A DNA stretch of 37,189 nt from an uncultured Prevotella sp. GTDB taxonomy: Bacteria > Bacteroidota > Bacteroidia > Bacteroidales > Bacteroidaceae. The notes under the pieces are model-generated. The model was not told the origin of the DNA. It saw nothing but the letters and a program-made list of their open reading frames with translations, and made no database searches. The stretch covers positions 1 through 37,189 of the forward strand of contig CAMOEW010000014.1 of the NCBI GenBank assembly GCA_946612625.1, in the 5' to 3' direction. Made by a program: the position numbers and the translations under genes. How positions within the stretch are numbered: position 1 is the stretch's first letter; every line of letters begins with the position of its first letter. Positions 16,994-25,772 of the stretch are shown in pieces.

Positions 16994-18616
16994 TTATTCT
17001 CTGTGAGGCCTGAGGTAGATACAGTCGATATACATCTCACGGGCGAATTTCAGATTCTCTCGCGATGTGATAGAACAGTCAATCTTCAACTCGCTCTTGA
17101 TGGCTTCCTGTGCATAGTTGCAGGTTGGGAACTTGAACCCTTCAGCTACCCATACAGTATCCACTTTCTCGGGATTGGTCTCAAATTGTTTGTTGTTGCA
17201 GTTGAAACTTTTCTTCCCACCATTGGTGTCTATGTAGTTGATTGTTGCCTTGAACTTGTTCGGATTAGCAGCTTTCTTGCCAGTGACTGTCTGAGGGAGC
17301 ACAACAACAGCGATGTCGTATGTTCCGCTGAGATTGTTGTCAATTTTGAAAGTCATGCTCCACTGAGCTGTTGTGCTTGAAGGTATAACGTCGAGGAAAG
17401 AGTTTTCAGAAATACTGTCGGCAGCAACAGACATGCGTACGTGTGAACACAGATTCTCTGCTGTGATGTGGCTCTCGTCCTCTCCTTCTGTCCATAATTC
17501 ACGGAAGAAGGTCTGCTCGGGTGTGAACGGCCATACGCTTGTCTTGTAGAGAATGCCGTTGCTGCATTCAACCACTTCGGCACCGTTGAGGATTCCATTA
17601 GGTTCGAACGGCTTGTAGAACACGTGCCAATTTGGTCTGCGGCGGTTGTATTGTACAGAGATGAGACTGTCTTTGGTGGATTTCTGGTCGGTGAGATTGT
17701 ATATTCCGTCATCGAGTAGTGCACGTGTTGTCCAGAACTGCTGAAGCGAGTCGCGGCGCAACACTTTCTCGTCATATACGAAATAATCCTTGACCATGTC
17801 CCATGCGGTCTGCCATCCCTGTGTTGAGGGTGCAACAACCCAATAAACAGAGTCTTCAGCGTTGATGAGACCTATCTGTTCGAGCATTCTGTTACGCTCA
17901 ACTACAACAGAATCTACATATACGGGAACACCCTCGATGATACCGCTTGAAACCGAATTTTCGGCATCGAAGTAGTCTTCTTCATATTGACGCAGGAAGC
18001 TTCCGATATTGCTGAATTCTTGTATGTCGCAGAGAGCCTCGTAAAGGTTATACCTGTATGGCAGCCGTGTGTTGGCTATGTGCAGGATACCGTTAGAAGC
18101 ATGTATGTTGGGTGTCGCAATATCAACACCCTCGATTTTTCCTGCTTCTACTACAGCATGCTTGCCGTTGAGCAATAACATGCTCTGTTTCTCCCCGTTT
18201 AGCGAGGTGGTCGTGCGCGAGAGATGGTTGTGAATGAACGATTTTTCTACAACGGAGTCGCCTTGGTTAGTCTGCACGAGTTGCAGCAGGGCTGATTTGT
18301 CGAATGTACCGTTAAGTGGAGCTACAACAGTAAACGACTGTCCGCCGTTGAGCATCTGTGCGTAGCTCACAGGTGTTTTCTTGTGATGACGGAATACCAT
18401 TGTGTTACTGAGCACTTCGCAGAAGTCTGACAACTGAGGATTGGATTGCAGTTCATTCCAGAGTGTCTGTCCTCCGCCTTCCAGCTCATCAGTTCCATTA
18501 TAGTGGTCTGACCAGTCAGAGCATGACGCCAGTGCTACACTGAATGTCAATGGATAAATGATAAGGGAGAAGCCCTTTTTCCATTTACGCATTTTATTAT
18601 TTATATATGTTTTCAT
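16994..18616 (-). CDS. FAS1 (fasciclin)-domain lipoprotein with C-terminal beta domain
   Basis: 540 residues. Lipoprotein signal with Cys32 (ALASC) followed by SDWSD, an acidic surface-export type signal. FAS1 domain 1 spans about 52-186 (FTVVAPLNGTF, then NGILHIANT). A weaker FAS1 domain spans about 190-375 (VYWVVAPSTQGW, then NGILYKTS). Residues about 385-540 form a beta-rich region containing DIAVVVLPQTV and ending MYIDCIYLRPHRE; its layout recalls the C-terminus of the preceding 652-residue protein. FAS1 domains are known in adhesion; a glycan-binding role in place of SusE/SusF is inference from operon position. Its signal peptide closely resembles that of the first SusD. Confidence 0.85.
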   Translation of the reverse strand: MKTYINNKMRKWKKGFSLIIYPLTFSVALASCSDWSDHYNGTDELEGGGQTLWNELQSNPQLSDFCEVLSNTMVFRHHKKTPVSYAQMLNGGQSFTVVAPLNGTFDKSALLQLVQTNQGDSVVEKSFIHNHLSRTTTSLNGEKQSMLLLNGKHAVVEAGKIEGVDIATPNIHASNGILHIANTRLPYRYNLYEALCDIQEFSNIGSFLRQYEEDYFDAENSVSSGIIEGVPVYVDSVVVERNRMLEQIGLINAEDSVYWVVAPSTQGWQTAWDMVKDYFVYDEKVLRRDSLQQFWTTRALLDDGIYNLTDQKSTKDSLISVQYNRRRPNWHVFYKPFEPNGILNGAEVVECSNGILYKTSVWPFTPEQTFFRELWTEGEDESHITAENLCSHVRMSVAADSISENSFLDVIPSSTTAQWSMTFKIDNNLSGTYDIAVVVLPQTVTGKKAANPNKFKATINYIDTNGGKKSFNCNNKQFETNPEKVDTVWVAEGFKFPTCNYAQEAIKSELKIDCSITSRENLKFAREMYIDCIYLRPHRE

Positions 18617-18658
18617 AAAACTTCACTTTTTCAATTTTCAACTTTTTCATTTTCCTTT

Positions 18659-20617
18659 TTAGTGAGTGTCTTCACCTTCAGGGCTTCCATAGACGCTCTT
18701 CGGACATAACTCGATGTAGTCGAACGACCAGTAGCACATAGGATTGTCGAGTACCTGGCGCACACGCAGATAATATGTGTTCTTGGGGTCAAGATAGTTG
18801 GTCGTGAGCACACGACGCAATGGACCGAGCTGTCGCATCGACTGGTCGCCGCCTCCAGGGAAGTAGGAATCCATTGCTTTCATGTAGCCACGGTTGTGCA
18901 TGGCTTTGTCGTTTGCTGTGTTCTCTTCTTTGTCGTCAGTGTCTGGCACTGCGCCGATATTCGGGTCGCCGCCATACACACGCAGGTCGATGGGGATGCC
19001 GCAAGGCTCATTGTTCAGATATACCTGTATGATACCGCGCTCTTCGCCGCTCGTGTAACCAAGTCGGATCTCGTATGTTCCAGCCGGTACCGGCGGCAGC
19101 TTGAATGCAGCATCGAAGATACCACTGACACAAACGGCATTGCCTTGGTATGACCACCAGTAGATGACGTCATTGTGTACACCGACGAAGGTCTCATCGG
19201 TAATCTTCCAGTCGGTAAGGTAGCCTTTTTTGAATCCAACGAGACGGTCTGGAGCACCATATCCGCCACGTGCGTCTGAATTCATGAAGTCAGGACACAA
19301 TGCAGTGGCATCTATGCGTATGCGGCAGTTGAGTACAACGTCGCGTACCTCAGGAGTGTAGCATAGTATGTCGTCGATGTAGTGATATACTCCATTGAGA
19401 GCCATCTGATCCTGACTGCCACTCTCTGAGGGTGAGAAGACTTTCACGCCGCGAACGGTGGCACGCTGTCCCACGCCTTTGCGGTTAATAAACAGTCCGG
19501 AGGAAGGACCTGCGAAACGCATAATGGTTCCGGGGCACATCGTCTCGAAGAATTCCTCGGGGTCGCATACGCTGGAGTTCCAGCACTGCGTGAGAATATC
19601 GCCGCTCATTACCCAGCTGTTGTAGTGGCCGATGCGTGGCAACAGATGGTATGACACGAATCGATTCAACGGGTTTTTGCGGTTAGTCAGGTCGTCGTCG
19701 TAGAGGCCGGCATCTTCGGGGTATGTGGCATCATATACGCTCTTGGCGTATGCCTTGAGATCGTCGAAGGTATAAATGCCTTTTTTGTGGAACACGGAAT
19801 CCTGTTCAACGAAGGCTGTGTATTTGAAGTATCTCTTTTCAGGCCATTTGGCGAGAGTGTATAATGCTGAACCGCTGGTGCAGCGTACCATCTTTCCGTC
19901 TTCCACAGAGTCTATGCCGCATGAATATGTCTCGTCGATATATTTGCGCAGCGAGTCGGCCATACCTGTTGCCTTCAGTGCTTCGGAGAAAAGGGTCAGG
20001 GTAGAGTCTTCGGCAATTTTGTCTGAGAGCAGACTGTTGCTTGGCGTAATAACGTTGTTGATTACGTGTACTACACCATTAGTCACCGAGTCATCGTACT
20101 CAACCATACGCGCATTCTTATTGATGTAATATATCAGCGCGTTATTGTTCATCTTATCAGAATCACTCGTTAACTCTATATATCCGTCAATCATGTTCAT
20201 TTCAGGCATACGTCCTTCGCCAACATCGGTGGTAAAGAATGCACCCTTCTTGATGATATGCGTGCGGACAATGGTATCGCATTTTGCTGTCGGAACTTCA
20301 GCCACCGATGAGTAGCCGTTGCTTTGAAGGTAGTTAGTCATACCTTCGTTGTTCGGAGCAAATACGGTATATGTACCGTAAGTGGCCAGTAGAGAGAAAT
20401 ACGGAGTGCGCTTTAGCATCTCTGTGAACTGGCTGAATTGACCCTGGTTTTCCTCAAGGAATTCAGCTGCAGTCAATTTCGTTGCCGAATAGTAGTTTAT
20501 CGGTGCGTCGGAGTCGTTATCAACACAAGAGGAAAGGAAAAGCGGTGAGACGAATACGGCAGCAGCCAGCCCAATCTTTATCATTTCCTTAACCTTATTA
20601 ATAATTATCGTTTTCAT
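18659..20617 (-). CDS. FAS1-domain lipoprotein, larger, with C-terminal jelly-roll-like domain
   Basis: 652 residues. The lipoprotein signal ends LSSC with Cys31, followed by VDNDSD. FAS1 domain 1 (about 50-196) shows TYTVFAPNNEGM, RTHIIKKG and NGVVHVINNVITPS, a clear match to the family. Domain 2 (about 200-420) shows FVSYHLLPR and ALNGVYHYIDDIL. Residues about 430-650 look like a carbohydrate-binding-type beta sandwich (PAGTYEIRLGYTSGEERGII, YYLRVRQVL, WSFDYIELCP). It follows susD by 36 nt and precedes the 540-residue FAS1 gene by 42 nt. Probably outer-surface; the ligand is unknown. Confidence 0.88.
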   Translation of the reverse strand: MKTIIINKVKEMIKIGLAAAVFVSPLFLSSCVDNDSDAPINYYSATKLTAAEFLEENQGQFSQFTEMLKRTPYFSLLATYGTYTVFAPNNEGMTNYLQSNGYSSVAEVPTAKCDTIVRTHIIKKGAFFTTDVGEGRMPEMNMIDGYIELTSDSDKMNNNALIYYINKNARMVEYDDSVTNGVVHVINNVITPSNSLLSDKIAEDSTLTLFSEALKATGMADSLRKYIDETYSCGIDSVEDGKMVRCTSGSALYTLAKWPEKRYFKYTAFVEQDSVFHKKGIYTFDDLKAYAKSVYDATYPEDAGLYDDDLTNRKNPLNRFVSYHLLPRIGHYNSWVMSGDILTQCWNSSVCDPEEFFETMCPGTIMRFAGPSSGLFINRKGVGQRATVRGVKVFSPSESGSQDQMALNGVYHYIDDILCYTPEVRDVVLNCRIRIDATALCPDFMNSDARGGYGAPDRLVGFKKGYLTDWKITDETFVGVHNDVIYWWSYQGNAVCVSGIFDAAFKLPPVPAGTYEIRLGYTSGEERGIIQVYLNNEPCGIPIDLRVYGGDPNIGAVPDTDDKEENTANDKAMHNRGYMKAMDSYFPGGGDQSMRQLGPLRRVLTTNYLDPKNTYYLRVRQVLDNPMCYWSFDYIELCPKSVYGSPEGEDTH

Positions 20618-20653
20618 AAACTTGTCATTTTCAGATTAAATATTCAACGTTCC

Positions 20654-22384
20654 TTACTTGAGCAGTTCCGAATCCTCGCCATTAGCGTAGGCAGAGTTCT
20701 GTTTCAGCAGTGGGTTTACTTTCAGTTCATTTTTCGAGTAAGGCATGTAGATAATGTTGGGGTCGGCAAGTTTGATCTTGATGGCGTTGACGCCTTCCTG
20801 ATACTTGCGTGTTGCGAGAGTCACCAGACGATTGGTGTTGCCGTCACGGCGTGAAGTGCGCACAAGGTCGAACCATCTCTTTCCCTCAAACATCAGTTCG
20901 CGCTGACGCTCTTCGAGAAGCAGGTTTTCCATCATTGCTTTCGAGTCGATATATTTTGACTTGTCGAGTGTTCCCTTGGCTGCTTCGGCAGTGATGTTGT
21001 TGCCACGACGGTTTACGAGATCGATGAGTCGGAATGCCTTTTCGAAGTCGTCGCCGGTGCCGCGCTCAATGAGTGCCTCTGCTTTGATAAGCATTATCTC
21101 GGTCAGTCGGTAGATAATCCAGTTAGCAGATGCAACCGAACGGCGTGTGGCAGAGAGCTTGATGTCGGCCATTGTCTTTATCGAAACGTTCTTCGTGGTG
21201 AAATATACTGTCTGGCGCGAATACTTAGCTATGGCATATCGCGAGTTGGTAGGCTCGACATTCGAGTAGAAGCGTCCGTCGGTATTCGTGAAGATGTTGT
21301 TCTCGCTTGAGGGAACACCATCGCAAAGGAATGCAGGGGCTGCAAGATAGCCAATTGTATTGACATCGTTGCCGTAATAGTTGCTTACCCATGAATTCTG
21401 TAATCCCTGATTGCTTCGGAAATGGAGCTCGAACAGGCTTTCGAATGAGTTGCCTTGTCCGAAGATCTCGTTGTATGCGTTTCCGCACTGTGTTGTTCCA
21501 GCCGGCATGTCGAGAATGAGCGGTATGTCGTCGAAGAGGGCCATGTCGTAGATGTTTCCTTCACGTTCGAGCATATCCTCATATTGCTGGCGCTTGAAGT
21601 CGAGGATAAGGTCGCAATAACGTATGCAGTTCTCCCAGTCGCCTTTCCACAAATACAGGTCGGCAAGTAGTGCATGAATCGTTGTTCTTGTTACCTTGCT
21701 TGAGTTGATGTATGCGCTGGGACTATCATCGGTGTAGTATCTTCTTACCGCATCTTTCTCCACGCTTTTAAGGTCGTTGATAAGTGTGTCGAGTATGCTT
21801 TCGAACGAAGATGCAGCGATTACGTAGTTTTGTGTATCGTCAATACTTGGCTCGTTAGTGTATGGTACATCGCGGAAAGTACGTATCAAATAGAAATAGC
21901 AGAGTGAGCGCAGAGTAATAGCCTCGGCGAGATTTGCTCTCATCTCGGCCTCGGTGTAGTTCGGGTCGATTGCCTGTACCTCCGGAGCATAGTGACATAC
22001 GATGTTGCATCGGTTGATGCACTCATATACAGAAGCCCAGTTGGCCATTGGATTCGAAGGCAGGATGTTCTCCTTGAGAATTTCGTTGATTTCATTGGGA
22101 ATGGCACCGCCGCCTTGACGCATATTGTCTGAACGCAGCTCCCCCCAGACGGCGAAGCGTGTGAGGCAGTTACTATTCTCGATAGCTTCGTAGCAGCTGT
22201 TCATGACATTGGTGACATCGGCTTTCTCTGTCCAGTAGTTTTCAAGCACCACTTGGTTCATCGGAAGGATGTCGAGGAAGTCGTTGCATGAAGTCAGAGC
22301 TGCGCTAAAGGATAACGGACAGATGATCAGTACCACCTTTTTCGTCCATCTCCTTACCTTATTATATATATATGACTTTTTCAT
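20654..22384 (-). CDS. SusD/RagB-family outer-membrane lipoprotein (first pair)
   Basis: 576 residues; lipobox ALTSC with Cys33, followed by NDFLDI, the usual SusD start. The N-terminal SusD-like region contains NVMNSCYEAIENSN, CINRCNIVCHYAPEVQ and AEAITLRSLCYFYLIRTFRDVPY. The C-terminal RagB/SusD region contains NLLLEERQRELMFEGKRWFDLVRT, a textbook motif. It forms the glycan-capturing lid for the SusC encoded 44 nt upstream. A FAS1 lipoprotein gene follows. Confidence 0.96.
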   Translation of the reverse strand: MKKSYIYNKVRRWTKKVVLIICPLSFSAALTSCNDFLDILPMNQVVLENYWTEKADVTNVMNSCYEAIENSNCLTRFAVWGELRSDNMRQGGGAIPNEINEILKENILPSNPMANWASVYECINRCNIVCHYAPEVQAIDPNYTEAEMRANLAEAITLRSLCYFYLIRTFRDVPYTNEPSIDDTQNYVIAASSFESILDTLINDLKSVEKDAVRRYYTDDSPSAYINSSKVTRTTIHALLADLYLWKGDWENCIRYCDLILDFKRQQYEDMLEREGNIYDMALFDDIPLILDMPAGTTQCGNAYNEIFGQGNSFESLFELHFRSNQGLQNSWVSNYYGNDVNTIGYLAAPAFLCDGVPSSENNIFTNTDGRFYSNVEPTNSRYAIAKYSRQTVYFTTKNVSIKTMADIKLSATRRSVASANWIIYRLTEIMLIKAEALIERGTGDDFEKAFRLIDLVNRRGNNITAEAAKGTLDKSKYIDSKAMMENLLLEERQRELMFEGKRWFDLVRTSRRDGNTNRLVTLATRKYQEGVNAIKIKLADPNIIYMPYSKNELKVNPLLKQNSAYANGEDSELLK

Positions 22385-22428
22385 ATTGCTTATTACTTAA
22401 TTGTCGATTATCATTTTCCAACTCTCTG

Positions 22429-25400
22429 TTAGAACTGAACAGTAACACCTCCTGTGAACGATTTTGCTCTCGGAGTCTTGGCATTGTCGGTTACAATACC
22501 GAATGAGCCGTATCCCACCTCGGGGTCAGCACCTGAGTACTTAGTGATACAGAACAGGTTGTTGGCCGATATGTAGAGGCTGAGTTTTGAGAGTCCCCAC
22601 TTCTTTATCACCTTCGGGTCGAAAGAGTAGCTCAGCTGCGTGTAGTTGAGACGGATGAACGAACCGTCTTCAACGAAGCGGTCGCTTCCAAGCCAGTTGT
22701 AACCTGTCTGACGCAGTGCCCTTGGCATTTCAGTCAAGTCGCCCTCAACGCGCCATCTCCAGTTCACGGCACGGCTTTGGTTGTTGTTCGAGTACATATT
22801 CTCAACGTTCATGCGTGCGGCGTTGATAATCTTGTTTCCGTAGCGGAAGTTGAACTGGTTGTTCAGCGTGAAGCGGCCGAAGTTGAGCTTGAATCCGAAA
22901 CCTCCGGTGAACTTAGGCAGCGACGAGCCGAGATATACGATGTCGAGTTCGTTGATTTGTCCGTCGGCATTGATGTCTTCATAGATGGCATCGCCTCCAC
23001 GGAACTCATAGTTTACCGTACCGGCACAGAACATCATCGGTGTGGTGCGTCCTTTCTCGTCGAGGATTACCTGTCCGAACTTATCGCGTGCCACAGGTGC
23101 ATTCGGTCCGCTGACACCCTTGATTTCCGTTGGCGAATATTCAGAGTACTGATATACTCCCTTATAGCGGAATCCGTAGATGCTTCCAAGCGCACGGTTC
23201 AGTTCGACGCGTGTAAGGTAACTTCCGTTTTGGCGGTTGAACTCGTTGTTAAGGCTTGCCAGACACGTCTCGTCCATTTCCGTTATTTCGTTTCTGTTGT
23301 TAGCGAAGGTGATGTTGAAGTCTGCACTGAACTTTCCTATTTTCACGATGCGGTTTCCGTTGAGGTTGAATTCCCAACCCACGTTCCTCATGTCACCCAC
23401 GTTCTGGTATGCGAGGGTAGGGTAGCCTGAGGATGTGGGAATACCACGGTTCATCATCAGCAGGTCGGTGGTGTATTGACGATAAAGTTCGAGGTTACCG
23501 GTAATCATATCATTGAAGAATCCGAAGTCAACACCAATGTTCCATGTGGTCTTCTGTTCCCATTTCAGGTTCTTTAGCTGTATGTTCTGCGGATAAACGC
23601 TTCCTTCGCCCAGATATCCGTTTCCTCTGCCGTACTTACTAAAGTAGAGGTATTCTGAACCCGGCTGCTTTCCTACCATACCCCAACCCGGACGGATGCT
23701 GAGCATAGATACGAACGGCAGAGCTTTCTTGAACCAAGGCTCCTTGCTGATGTTCCATCTCAGTGACACAGCGGGGAATGTACCCCAACGTTGGTCGCTT
23801 CCGAACTTGGTGCTGCCGTCGCGTCTAACAGAGAAGTCGATCATGTAGCGCTCTTTGAATGCGTAGTGAGCAGAGTATGTGAGATAAATGCTTCTCCACT
23901 GTCCGCTACCTGTATTCATATCGTAGATGATACCCGGGGCAGCCGTACTGGTAATGGTTCCTGTGGGCAATCCCCACATCGTAGTTGCCTGCGAGTTGCT
24001 GTTACCGCTTGTGAGCTGTCCGCGCAACATCATTGTCAGGTAGTGGTCCTTGTTCTTGAATGCCGGGGTGAAAGTCAGTGTGTGTGTTGTCGTTATACCG
24101 AGGCTCTTGTTTGAACTTGCGGTGGAGCGGTTGGCATTCGACTGATGGCGTGGACTAGAGGTCTCGGGGTCGTTCCATCCCACGGTGCTCAGCGATAGCG
24201 GCATAAAGCTGTCGTTATAGATGTTCTGGATGTCGAATACAATCTTTCCCTCGTATGTCAGGCGCGTTTTGTCTTCGTCAAGTCCGAGAAGGTTATATCT
24301 CAGTTTGAACTCTGGCGTAATCTTGTAGTTGGTTTCGTCGTTGCTTGCAAGTTCTGCCAGTGCAATCGGATTGACGTTGTTGAGTTGGTCACGAAGTTGC
24401 GTTGATACCGTCGGGAGCATAGAGTAGTATTCTCCGAGGTCGTTTCCGTTGCGGTCTTGCTCATAAATTGAGAGGTTTGGCATTCTCACGTAGCTGATGG
24501 CAAGCAGGTCACCGTTGTTTTTGAAGTTCTTCGTATATGTGAGCGCCAGGTTCGTTTCTATCTTTATGCGGTCGCTGACAAAGTAGTCGAGGTTGACGCG
24601 CGATGTGAAGCGGTATAGCTTCTGTTTTATGATAGAACCCGTCTCATGGTCGAAACCTGCACTGATGCGGAAGTGTGCCTTTTCACCTCCACCGGTAAGC
24701 GAGAGAGAGTGGTTCTGTCGCCATCCTGTCTTCTTCACCTCTTTCAGCCAGTCCGTATTGTTGTTGTACATCTCGTATTCCGGGAATGTCGGGTTGTAGC
24801 TCAATTCGGGAATGTTGCTATTGGCATCGCTGAGCTGTGGGTTGAAGTACTCTTCCTTGAGCATCATCGTGTATTCGTCGCCATTGAGCATTTCGTATCC
24901 ATTGGGTTGGTATGTTCCTGTGAGGCGGAAGTTATAGGTGACGAGTGTCTTGCCACGGACACCGCGCTTTGTCTTTATTTCGATTACACCATTGGAACCC
25001 TGCGATCCCCAGATGGCTGTAGCGGCAGCGTCCTTGAGTACTGATATGCTCTCAATATCCTCAGGGTTGACATTGAGCAGTTCTGCAAACTTCTCGTCGT
25101 TGGCCGACTGAAAGTCGAAGCCGTCGGTGCCGTTTTCCCATACATTACCATCGACAACGATAAGCGGTTCGCTTGAACCGTTGATACTCGACACACCGCG
25201 GAGTCGCATTGACGAGCCGCTACCGAGGTTACCTGAGTTGGCCACGATGTCGAGACCTGCGATACGTCCCTGGAGGGCTTCATCGACGGTAGTGATGGCG
25301 AGACCCTCAAACTCTTTCATATCAATGGTCTGCCGTGCGGTAGAAATCTGGTCTTCGGGGATTGCCAGTCCTGAGCCTTGAGCCCTGCGTTTTGCAGTAA

Positions 25401-25743
25401 CTGTCACCTCGCGGATGGTGGTTGCGTCCTGAAGTGTGATGTTGAATTTTGTTCTGTCGAACTTCAGTATCTGTGTTTTCATACCTACGTATGTGACGCG
25501 CAGGCGGTCTTTGGGATTTTTCAGCTTGAACGAGAAATTACCGCTGAGGTCGGTCTGTGCCGAGGCAACGATACGGTTGGCGGCATCTATTTCCACCACG
25601 TTGGCGAGCATCACCGGGCCGAAGGCGTCCCTTACTGTTCCGCTGATGATGTCACCGGCCTGCTGTGCGTATGAATTGACAATTGACAATTGACAATTGA
25701 TAATTATCAATCCCAAGAATCTTAATATAGCCTTTCTTTTCAT
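22429..25743 (-). CDS. SusC/RagA-family TonB-dependent outer-membrane transporter (first pair)
   Basis: 1104 residues. CarbopepD_reg_2 domain about 30-110 (ISGTVRDAFGPVMLANVVEI). Plug about 150-260 shows TTVDEALQGRIAGLDIV, GSSMRLRGVSSINGSSEPLI, PEDIESISVLKDAAATAIWG and GSNGVIEIKTKRG, the canonical SusC series. The barrel includes FPAVSLRWNISKEPWF and ends GGVTVQF. The signal peptide is odd: LIIINCQLSIVNS is encoded by a 7-bp tandem repeat (25674-25708). It pairs with the SusD encoded 44 nt downstream; a four-domain FAS1 gene precedes it by 29 nt. Confidence 0.96.
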   Translation of the reverse strand: MKRKAILRFLGLIIINCQLSIVNSYAQQAGDIISGTVRDAFGPVMLANVVEIDAANRIVASAQTDLSGNFSFKLKNPKDRLRVTYVGMKTQILKFDRTKFNITLQDATTIREVTVTAKRRAQGSGLAIPEDQISTARQTIDMKEFEGLAITTVDEALQGRIAGLDIVANSGNLGSGSSMRLRGVSSINGSSEPLIVVDGNVWENGTDGFDFQSANDEKFAELLNVNPEDIESISVLKDAAATAIWGSQGSNGVIEIKTKRGVRGKTLVTYNFRLTGTYQPNGYEMLNGDEYTMMLKEEYFNPQLSDANSNIPELSYNPTFPEYEMYNNNTDWLKEVKKTGWRQNHSLSLTGGGEKAHFRISAGFDHETGSIIKQKLYRFTSRVNLDYFVSDRIKIETNLALTYTKNFKNNGDLLAISYVRMPNLSIYEQDRNGNDLGEYYSMLPTVSTQLRDQLNNVNPIALAELASNDETNYKITPEFKLRYNLLGLDEDKTRLTYEGKIVFDIQNIYNDSFMPLSLSTVGWNDPETSSPRHQSNANRSTASSNKSLGITTTHTLTFTPAFKNKDHYLTMMLRGQLTSGNSNSQATTMWGLPTGTITSTAAPGIIYDMNTGSGQWRSIYLTYSAHYAFKERYMIDFSVRRDGSTKFGSDQRWGTFPAVSLRWNISKEPWFKKALPFVSMLSIRPGWGMVGKQPGSEYLYFSKYGRGNGYLGEGSVYPQNIQLKNLKWEQKTTWNIGVDFGFFNDMITGNLELYRQYTTDLLMMNRGIPTSSGYPTLAYQNVGDMRNVGWEFNLNGNRIVKIGKFSADFNITFANNRNEITEMDETCLASLNNEFNRQNGSYLTRVELNRALGSIYGFRYKGVYQYSEYSPTEIKGVSGPNAPVARDKFGQVILDEKGRTTPMMFCAGTVNYEFRGGDAIYEDINADGQINELDIVYLGSSLPKFTGGFGFKLNFGRFTLNNQFNFRYGNKIINAARMNVENMYSNNNQSRAVNWRWRVEGDLTEMPRALRQTGYNWLGSDRFVEDGSFIRLNYTQLSYSFDPKVIKKWGLSKLSLYISANNLFCITKYSGADPEVGYGSFGIVTDNAKTPRAKSFTGGVTVQF
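25674..25708 (-). repeat. Heptanucleotide tandem repeat inside the susC signal-peptide codons
   Basis: Five successive 7-bp units on the plus strand: aattgac three times, then aattgat and aattatc. Read on the minus strand they encode IIINCQLSIVNS in the hydrophobic part of the signal peptide. Seven is not a multiple of three, so gain or loss of one unit would shift the reading frame. Confidence 0.85.
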
Positions 25744-25772
25744 AAAAACTTCAATTTTTCAATTTCCAATTA

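Noticed and set aside
18617..18658. A/T-rich cttttcaa-like simple repeats in the gaps between operon genes
   Set aside because: Irregular units in short gaps, common in Bacteroidetes intergenic DNA; no mobile-element ends or target-site duplications seen.
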